Assembly (NCBI RefSeq): GCF_002127545.1
Contig: NZ_MUBK01000013.1
Location: forward strand, 1-64,000
Length of the DNA: 64,000 nucleotides
DNA from: Xenorhabdus beddingii
GTDB taxonomy: Bacteria > Pseudomonadota > Gammaproteobacteria > Enterobacterales > Enterobacteriaceae
Reading direction: 5' to 3'
The position numbers were made by a program, and so were the translations under genes. Numbering within the stretch: the stretch's first letter is position 1; each line of letters starts with the position of its first letter. Below are positions 57,624 to 64,000 of this stretch, piece by piece. The notes beneath the pieces are model-generated. The model made no database searches. It was not told the origin of the DNA and was given only the letters and a program-made list of their open reading frames with translations.

Positions 57624-57703
57624 TTTACAGCAAGACAATTTTGTTTACAGCAAGACACTATGTTTTACAGTAAGACACTATGTTTTACAGTAAGACACTA
57701 TGT
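57624..57703. repeat. Four tandem 20-bp repeats between the two oppA genes
   Basis: Units start TTTACAG at 57624, 57644, 57664 and 57684; the last two are identical (TTTACAGTAAGACACTATGT) and the first two carry a few changes. The array lies upstream of the proximal oppA (minus strand) and ends 11 bases before the stop of the distal oppA. Copy number could affect expression of the proximal gene. Confidence 0.85.
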
Positions 57704-57714
57704 TGCAGAGATGA

Positions 57715-59355
57715 TCAGTGACCCACCTTTTTAATATACAAATTCTTGAAGTCGATATAATCCAGTGGATCTTTCCCGGTTAATCCCCCGACCGTCGGGC
57801 GAATAAGGCGTACACTGACGCGATAATAAACCGGTATCAGACCTGAATCGTTATCCAGTTGGGCTTCGGCCTGTTGATAAAACTCCTTGCGTGTCGCGTT
57901 ATCTTTGGCAACCAAAGCCTGATGAAGATAATGGTCAAAAGCGGCACTTTGATAGAAACCCGTATTGTTGCTGCTCGTTGACAGCAATGTATTCAAGAAA
58001 GAAGAAGGTTCGTTATAATCCCCACACCAGGTCGCTCGCGCGACATCATAATTTCCCTCATGGCGGTTTTGGAGAGAGGTTTTCCACTCCTGATTTTGCA
58101 AAGTGACTTTTGCGCCAATATTTTTCTGCCACATAGAAGCCGCGGCAATGGCTTGTTGTTTGTTTTGCTCTGAGGTGTTGTACAGCAAAGTGAATTTAAG
58201 GGGATTATTGGCATCAAAACCCGCTTCTTTTAACAGTTCCCTTGCCCGCTGATTTCGCTGTTCCTGTGTCCAGCTTGCCCATTTCGGATTAATGTTCAGG
58301 CCGCCACCAATATACGTCGGGCTGAAACCATACGCAGGGATTTGCCCCTGCCCCATAATCCTTTCCGCGATAATATTCCGGTCAAGGCCCAGTTTTATGG
58401 CTTCCCGTACCCGTTTATCTTTAAACAGCGGTTTTTGGTTATTGATTTCATAGTAAAACGTGCACAAGTAAGGAGAAATCTGCAATTGTTCCGGCATATC
58501 CCGTTTTATTTTTTTGTACAGATCAGGTGGAATGGCACTGCCGGTGATATCGACTTCCCCGCTACGATAACGGTTAACATCGCTGATCTCTGAGACAATA
58601 GGCAGGAAAGTGCCTTTCTCAATGAGGGTTTCTTTATTATTCCAATACTGAGGATTACGGGTTAACACGATCCGTTCATTGACCACCCACTCTTTCAAGG
58701 TATAAGCCCCATTGCCAATATAATGTTCCGGTAATGTCCATTTATTCCCCCATTTTTCGACTACATCTTGCCGGACGGGTTTCATTGCGGTATGGCTCAA
58801 CATATCGACCAGATAAGGAACGGGCTGGCTGAGAGTGACTTGGAGACGATGATCATCTAATGCTTTAACACCCAACTGATCCGGGGACTTTATCCCTTTC
58901 AGAATATCGTCAACGTCTTGAAGATAGATATATTGCAAATAACTGGTATAAGGCGACCCGGTGTTTGGATCGGCCAGACGGCGCCAGCTATAAACAAAAT
59001 CCTGCGCAGTTACGGGCTTACCATCGCTCCATTTGGCATCCTTGCGTAAATGGAACGTCCACACTTTATTACCTTCATTTTCCCATCTTTCTGCCACACC
59101 AGGTAGGGTTTCGCCATTTGGGTCTGTCGTCACCAATCCTTCCAGCAAATTACGGATAACGGTTGTTTCTGGGTTACCTTCAACTTTATGCGGGTCCAGT
59201 GAAGTGACTTCAACACCATTGTTAACGGTGACTTCTTGTTTGTCGGCTAGTGTGATCCCTGCCGGAACTGTCGCAGCAATACTCTGCACAGCAGGAACCG
59301 ATAATAAAACGAGACTTGAAATCAACCGACCCAACTTTAATGGTTTGTTTCTCAT
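57715..59355 (-). CDS. oppA2: Second OppA paralogue (distal copy)
   Basis: About 546 residues from the ATG at 59355 with GGAG 6 bases upstream; a GTG at 59367 overlaps that site. Signal peptide to about 31 (SIAATVPAG). It is clearly homologous to the neighbouring OppA across the whole length: EVTSLDPHKVEGNPE, then AKWSDGKPVTAQDFVYSWRR. Differences are scattered, so the duplication is old and the two probably bind different peptide sets. It is first in the operon, and its mRNA may be processed at the gap with the tandem repeats. The number suffix is mine. Confidence 0.92.
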   Translation of the reverse strand: MRNKPLKLGRLISSLVLLSVPAVQSIAATVPAGITLADKQEVTVNNGVEVTSLDPHKVEGNPETTVIRNLLEGLVTTDPNGETLPGVAERWENEGNKVWTFHLRKDAKWSDGKPVTAQDFVYSWRRLADPNTGSPYTSYLQYIYLQDVDDILKGIKSPDQLGVKALDDHRLQVTLSQPVPYLVDMLSHTAMKPVRQDVVEKWGNKWTLPEHYIGNGAYTLKEWVVNERIVLTRNPQYWNNKETLIEKGTFLPIVSEISDVNRYRSGEVDITGSAIPPDLYKKIKRDMPEQLQISPYLCTFYYEINNQKPLFKDKRVREAIKLGLDRNIIAERIMGQGQIPAYGFSPTYIGGGLNINPKWASWTQEQRNQRARELLKEAGFDANNPLKFTLLYNTSEQNKQQAIAAASMWQKNIGAKVTLQNQEWKTSLQNRHEGNYDVARATWCGDYNEPSSFLNTLLSTSSNNTGFYQSAAFDHYLHQALVAKDNATRKEFYQQAEAQLDNDSGLIPVYYRVSVRLIRPTVGGLTGKDPLDYIDFKNLYIKKVGH

Positions 59356-59957
59356 TTTGTTCTCCACGTTATAAACAGTAAATGAATCGTTTTTAATCTA
59401 CTAACCCCGATAATTTACTTATCTCGTTAACAAGCAGTAATTAACCTATTAAGAATCGATGCCCGCATAATAATTGTTATATAGTTTTTATAATAAATTT
59501 ATTAACGGATTAAGGTTATTTGTTCCTCCTGTGTGAAAAGCACCCCAGCATCAATGTAAGACACTGATAACAATAAGTTTTATTTCATTTACTTAAAGAA
59601 ATAATCCTAACATGTCACCTCAAGAGAAAATAAACATTATTTTAACAAAATGCAATCACCACTGAGTAAAAGTCCACCCTCATCACAAAATAGCCGAGCA
59701 AGCCACCAGCCAGATAATGCGATGAGAAGTAAAACAGTGTGGAAAATCACAGTATTATTTTAAGGAAACAAGAACAAAAAAGAATAAAATATAAACAATG
59801 GTTTTTAAGAAATTATGCGAAAACAGTGTTATTGCCCCATTGCGTTTTAATTAGTCAATCATTGGTTGTTTTTGGTCAACTTACTCTCTATTTGAGTAGA
59901 AAATTTCATTTTCTTACATTAACGACTTAAATAAATACATAAGTGATCCCGGTTATA
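59356..59957. other. opp operon promoter region
   Basis: About 600 bases with no credible gene. It must hold the promoter and leader of the opp operon (minus strand). A short plus-strand frame near 59739-59930 has no ribosome site or known motif. Confidence 0.45.
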
Positions 59958-60605
59958 TCACAGCAACCCCGGAAATAAAGTTCTTGCCCCGGTGACAATA
60001 AACTCAACCCCCAACGACATGAGCAGCAACCCCATAATTCGAGTAATCACATTAATGCCCGTCTGACCCAAAAACTTGACTAACAGAGAGGCTGAACGGA
60101 ATAACAACCAACAACAAAAAGCAAATAACACACTGGTTAATGCCAATCCAAAATAATTTTGCCACCCTTGATAACGGGCGCTCCATACCATACAAGAACT
60201 CATCGCTCCAGGCCCTGCCATCAGAGGTAACGCCAGCGGCACAACAGCGACACTGGTTCTCACTGCCGCTTCCGATTTTTCCAGCTTATTTTGTTTGTCT
60301 TCACCCAACTTACCATTAATCATGGCGACGGCAATCGTAACGATTAGCATCCCACCAGCAATACGAAACGAGTCTATAGAAATACCAAACACATAGAGGA
60401 TAGAATCACCCACTAATAATGAAATACATAAGATAATGGCAACAGACAAGTTTGCCATGAGATTGGTTTTATTACGCCCCGCCATGGTCTGATAATTCGT
60501 CATGCTAATGAAAACAGGCAGGACGCCAACCGGATTGACTAACGCAAACAATCCCATAAAAAATTTAATGTATCCAGAAATCCCCAGTAATGATTGATCC
60601 ACCAT
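59958..60605 (-). CDS. ychE: MarC family membrane protein YchE
   Basis: 215 residues with six hydrophobic helices. The start FFMGLFALVNPVGVLPVFIS and PLALPLMAGPGAMSS, with NPVG and the AGPGA turn, are the marks of MarC/YchE proteins, inner-membrane proteins of unresolved transport function. It is between opp and adhE, the conserved place, and divergent from adhE. Confidence 0.93.
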   Translation of the reverse strand: MVDQSLLGISGYIKFFMGLFALVNPVGVLPVFISMTNYQTMAGRNKTNLMANLSVAIILCISLLVGDSILYVFGISIDSFRIAGGMLIVTIAVAMINGKLGEDKQNKLEKSEAAVRTSVAVVPLALPLMAGPGAMSSCMVWSARYQGWQNYFGLALTSVLFAFCCWLLFRSASLLVKFLGQTGINVITRIMGLLLMSLGVEFIVTGARTLFPGLL

Positions 60606-61105
60606 TATCCCCTTCTCATTGAGATAAACAGAACTTATAACAATACCTAAACAATACCGTAAATCGAGATTAATTCGTTACGTTAAATCAACTCATTCCG
60701 TTGTTATTATCAATAAAAACAGCCTAACGCTAAGAGGCGCAAGCAAAACACGGTTAATAAATTGTATTGGGTGAGTTAAATAATCATTTAAATTCAAGCT
60801 GAAATATCAACTGATACTTCCTCGCCAAAAACAATAGCTGAATTGTGTCAGCTTAATGTTTTCATGATCTAAATCACAATATAAATGCCTGTAAATGGTA
60901 AGCTGTTCCCAACGTAAAACATCAAGAAAAGGAATTATTCCTATATCAATCATTTTATTAAACAATTTCTTAAGGCCATTTCTTAAGGTAATTAGCGGTA
61001 TTTTCGATGAAATCCAACCGATTAATTTCATGGCATTATTTGATAAATTAATAATCTCGCAGCTAATTACCTTAAAAAATTTAACATTTATCAGGAGTAA
61101 TTTTT
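60606..61105. other. ychE/adhE divergent region and adhE leader
   Basis: 500 bases with no gene. It should contain the ychE promoter (minus) and a long adhE leader (plus). A perfect 14-bp inverted repeat at 60983-60996 and 61062-61075 encloses 65 bases just before the adhE ribosome site (CAGGAGT, about 61091-61097). Confidence 0.55.
60983..61075 (+). promoter_or_regulatory. adhE: Long-range inverted repeat in the adhE leader
   Basis: TTAAGGTAATTAGC (60983-60996) and GCTAATTACCTTAA (61062-61075) are perfect complements. Folded, they would form a stem closing a 65-nt loop 16 bases upstream of the adhE ribosome site. In Escherichia the adhE leader must be cut by RNase III for translation (established), so a comparable structured leader is plausible here. 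Confidence 0.55.
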
Positions 61106-63775
61106 ATGGCTGTAACTCAACTTGCTGAACTCAATGAATTAGTTGCTCGCGTAAAAAAAGCCCAACATGAATTTGCTAACTTTTCTCAGGAACAAGTTGA
61201 CCGAATTTTCCGTGCTGCGGCCCTGGCTGCCGCTGATGCCCGCATTCCACTGGCAAAATTAGCTGTCTCTGAATCCGGGATGGGGATAGTGGAAGACAAA
61301 GTGATCAAAAATCATTTCGCTTCTGAATATATTTATAACGCCTATAAAGATGATAAAACCTGCGGCATCTTATCTGAAGATAATACCTTCGGGACCCTCA
61401 CTATTGCTGAACCTATTGGCTTGATCTGCGGCATCGTTCCCACAACCAACCCGACATCTACCGCAATTTTCAAAGCGCTTATCAGCCTGAAAACCCGAAA
61501 TGGCATTATTTTCTCCCCACATCCACGGGCCAAAAAAGCCACCAATAAAGCCGCCGAAATCGTCTTGAAGGCCGCAGTTGAAGCAGGGGCGCCAAAAGAT
61601 ATCATCGGCTGGATAGATGAGCCTTCTGTAGAGCTTTCAAATGCCTTAATGCACCACCCTGACATCAACCTGATTTTGGCCACCGGTGGCCCAGGCATGG
61701 TGAAAGCGGCCTATAGCTCAGGCAAACCCGCCATTGGTGTTGGTGCTGGCAATACTCCCGTGGTCATCGATGAATCAGCAGATATCAAACGTGCCGTCGC
61801 ATCCATTCTGATGTCAAAAACCTTCGATAACGGCGTGATTTGTGCTTCAGAACAATCAGTTATTGTTGTTGATGCGGTTTATGAGCAAGTCCGTGGGCGT
61901 TTTGCCACTCACGGTGGATATCTCCTGCAAGGAAAAGAACTGCAAGCGGTTCAAGATATCATTTTGAAAAATGGTCATTTAAATGCGGCAATTGTAGGTC
62001 AGCCAGCAACAAAAATTGCGGAAATGGCCGGTATTATTGTGCCTGATAATACTAAAATTCTTATCGGTGAAGTCACCTTGGTTGATGAATCTGAACCCTT
62101 CGCCCATGAAAAATTATCGCCACTGCTTGCCATGTACCGTGGCAAGGACTTTGAAGACGCGGTTGAAAAAGCCGAAAGACTGGTTGAAATGGGCGGTATC
62201 GGGCACACATCATGCCTATATACTGAGCAAGATAACCAAGCCGGGCGTATTAAATATTTCGGCGACAAAATGAAAACCGCCCGTATTTTGATCAACACGC
62301 CGGCATCCCAAGGTGGGATCGGCGACTTGTATAACTTCAAGTTATCCCCTTCCCTGACTCTGGGTTGTGGCTCCTGGGGCGGTAATTCCATCTCCGAAAA
62401 TGTCGGGCCAAAACACCTGATTAATACAAAAACCGTCGCCAAAAGAGCTGAAAATATGTTATGGCATAAACTTCCAAAATCAATCTATTTCCGGCGCGGT
62501 TCGCTGCCCATCGCATTGGAAGAAGTCGCCACAGATGGCGCAAAACGTGCCTTTATTGTCACAGACCACTTCTTATTTAATAACGGTTATGCCGATCAGG
62601 TTATCAATGTCTTAAAATCTTACGGCATGGAAACCAAAGTCTTTTTTGAAGTTGAAGCAGATCCTACTTTGAGCATCGTCCGCAAGGGTGCTGAACAAAT
62701 GCAGTTGTTTAAACCTGATGTCATCATTGCCCTTGGTGGTGGTTCCCCCATGGATGCAGCCAAAATTATGTGGGTGATGTATGAACATCCAGAAACACAT
62801 TTTGAAGAACTGGCCCTGCGCTTTATGGATATCCGCAAACGCATCTATAAGTTCCCGAAAATGGGGGTAAAAGCCAAGATGGTTGCGATTACCACCACCT
62901 CTGGCACAGGCTCAGAAGTCACGCCTTTTGCGGTTGTCACTGATGATATCACCGGGCAAAAATATCCACTGGCAGACTATGCATTGACCCCCGACATGGC
63001 GATTGTCGATGCCAATTTAGTCATGGACATGCCAAAATCCCTGTGTGCCTTTGGGGGATTGGATGCCGTCACTCACGCGCTGGAAGCCTACGTTTCTGTT
63101 TTAGCCAATGAATATTCTGATGGGCAGGCACTACAGGCATTGAAATTGCTGAAGGACTTTCTGCCTGCCAGTTACCACGACGGAGCAAAAAACCCCGTTG
63201 CCCGCGAACGTGTTCATAATGCGGCGACCATTGCCGGTATTGCTTTCGCCAATGCCTTTTTGGGTGTGTGTCACTCCATGGCCCATAAACTTGGTTCTGA
63301 ATTCCATATTCCACATGGTTTAGCCAACGCGCTGTTAATCTGTAACGTCATCCGCTACAACGCGAATGACAATCCGACAAAACAGACGGCATTCAGTCAA
63401 TACGATCGCCCACAGGCGCGACGCCGCTATGCGGAAATTGCACAACATCTGGGATTAACCACATCAAGTGATCGGACTGCGGCCAAAATTGAAAAATTGT
63501 TGGCTTGGCTGGAAGAAATGAAATCTCAGTTAGGCATTCCCGCTTCCATTCGTGAAACGGGGGTTCAAGAAGCTGATTTTCTGGCAAAAATCGACAAACT
63601 CGCAGAAGATGCATTCGATGACCAATGCACTGGAGCCAATCCACGTTATCCATTAATTTCCGAATTGAAGCAACTGTTGTTGGATTCTTTCTATGGACGT
63701 GAATTCACTGAACAGAACGAGTCTCAGGAGGCAGTAAAACCAAATAAAAAAATAATAAGAAACAGTAATAGATGA
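61106..63775 (+). CDS. adhE: Bifunctional acetaldehyde-CoA/alcohol dehydrogenase AdhE
   Basis: 889 residues with CAGGAGT before the ATG. The N-terminal aldehyde dehydrogenase half (about 1-440) has the catalytic Cys in NGVICASEQSVIV (about 246). The C-terminal iron-dependent alcohol dehydrogenase half (about 450-870) has GGGSPMDAAK (NAD loop) and His metal ligands in the HALEAY, HSMAHKLG and HGLANALL segments. It reduces acetyl-CoA to ethanol during anaerobic growth, as helical spirosomes. It sits between ychE and tdk, the conserved order. Confidence 0.97.
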   Translation: MAVTQLAELNELVARVKKAQHEFANFSQEQVDRIFRAAALAAADARIPLAKLAVSESGMGIVEDKVIKNHFASEYIYNAYKDDKTCGILSEDNTFGTLTIAEPIGLICGIVPTTNPTSTAIFKALISLKTRNGIIFSPHPRAKKATNKAAEIVLKAAVEAGAPKDIIGWIDEPSVELSNALMHHPDINLILATGGPGMVKAAYSSGKPAIGVGAGNTPVVIDESADIKRAVASILMSKTFDNGVICASEQSVIVVDAVYEQVRGRFATHGGYLLQGKELQAVQDIILKNGHLNAAIVGQPATKIAEMAGIIVPDNTKILIGEVTLVDESEPFAHEKLSPLLAMYRGKDFEDAVEKAERLVEMGGIGHTSCLYTEQDNQAGRIKYFGDKMKTARILINTPASQGGIGDLYNFKLSPSLTLGCGSWGGNSISENVGPKHLINTKTVAKRAENMLWHKLPKSIYFRRGSLPIALEEVATDGAKRAFIVTDHFLFNNGYADQVINVLKSYGMETKVFFEVEADPTLSIVRKGAEQMQLFKPDVIIALGGGSPMDAAKIMWVMYEHPETHFEELALRFMDIRKRIYKFPKMGVKAKMVAITTTSGTGSEVTPFAVVTDDITGQKYPLADYALTPDMAIVDANLVMDMPKSLCAFGGLDAVTHALEAYVSVLANEYSDGQALQALKLLKDFLPASYHDGAKNPVARERVHNAATIAGIAFANAFLGVCHSMAHKLGSEFHIPHGLANALLICNVIRYNANDNPTKQTAFSQYDRPQARRRYAEIAQHLGLTTSSDRTAAKIEKLLAWLEEMKSQLGIPASIRETGVQEADFLAKIDKLAEDAFDDQCTGANPRYPLISELKQLLLDSFYGREFTEQNESQEAVKPNKKIIRNSNR

Positions 63776-63791
63776 TGAACTGATGTAACTC

Positions 63792-63821
63792 AAAAGGCGT
63801 TGGGGTAACCCTACGCCTTTT
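63792..63821 (+). terminator. Terminator of adhE
   Basis: AAAAGGCGT and ACGCCTTTT form a 9-bp stem with a 12-nt loop, followed by TTA. Confidence 0.88.
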
Positions 63822-63872
63822 TTATTGGCCTAATGGCGTGAAACCCATTAGAAAATCACAAGGTTTGAAGTA

Positions 63873-64000
63873 TTAAGCCTTTTTTGCCTTAGCCTCACGA
63901 ATAACGTCCGTATAGTGCTTACGGCACACAGAAACGTATTTTTCATTACCACCAATATCAACCTGAGCACCATCGTAGACAACGCTCCCATCACTGCCAA
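63873..64000 (-). CDS. tdk: Thymidine kinase, C-terminal end (partial)
   Basis: The last 42 codons of a minus-strand gene that continues past the window edge. The segment [19 protein letters not shown] matches the zinc-site C-terminus of type II thymidine kinase ([17 protein letters not shown] in Escherichia), which phosphorylates thymidine in nucleotide salvage. The tdk-adhE order is conserved. The C-terminal tail (REAKAKKA) differs from the Escherichia tail. Confidence 0.88.
   Translation of the reverse strand, partial: GSDGSVVYDGAQVDIGGNEKYVSVCRKHYTDVIREAKAKKA

Noticed and set aside
59739-59930. A 63-codon plus-strand frame in the opp promoter region
   Set aside because: No ribosome site, low complexity, and no protein-like pattern.

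Overview
The window reads as a chromosomal segment of an insect-associated Morganellaceae bacterium, most likely Xenorhabdus (Photorhabdus is the alternative). This is inferred from three things: AT-rich enterobacterial DNA; core gene blocks in Escherichia-like order (fnr-uspE, pntAB-ydgH-ydgI, hrpA/azoR, ydbH-ynbE-ydbL, cls-yciU-opp-ychE-adhE-tdk); and an opp operon with two oppA genes, an arrangement I recall from Xenorhabdus nematophila. No tRNA, rRNA or CRISPR was seen.

Bases 1-18100 are accessory. At the left edge a transposase tail abuts a two-gene secreted-toxin-like locus: a metzincin-fold protein whose zinc-binding residues are all replaced, then a small secreted protein resembling the B subunits of SubAB/pertussis-like AB5 toxins. 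A copper-uptake pair follows (DUF2946 protein and TonB-dependent copper receptor). Next come a MarR-controlled EamA exporter with an FMN reductase, two GNAT acetyltransferases, a DHA2 MFS pump with a divergent MmyB-type regulator, a subtilisin-like autotransporter, two methyltransferases, an MFS remnant and a LysR/LysE pair.

Bases 18100-27600 mix core and accessory genes. They hold an aromatic-amino-acid-type PLP decarboxylase, an orphan DmsC-like membrane anchor, fnr and uspE, a stand-alone tyrosine recombinase, a truncated PfpI-like gene between short direct repeats, a Tat-exported intradiol dioxygenase and another GNAT.

Bases 27800-35200 are the pntB/pntA and ydgH/ydgI core block, interrupted by a GDSL/SGNH hydrolase. 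Bases 35400-41320 hold a four-gene chaperone-usher fimbrial operon (pilin, chaperone, usher, tip adhesin) bracketed by a perfect 17-bp direct repeat, with a third partial copy.

Bases 41400-64000 are largely core: hrpA, azoR, the ydbH-ynbE-ydbL envelope-lipid operon, cls, yciU, the opp operon with two oppA genes, ychE, adhE, and the 3' end of tdk at the right edge. Noncoding structure is concentrated in leaders and gene gaps: tandem repeats upstream of cls and of the proximal oppA, large hairpins after the pilin and proximal oppA genes, a 43-bp imperfect palindrome near the DmsC-like gene, and a widely spaced 14-bp inverted repeat in the adhE leader.
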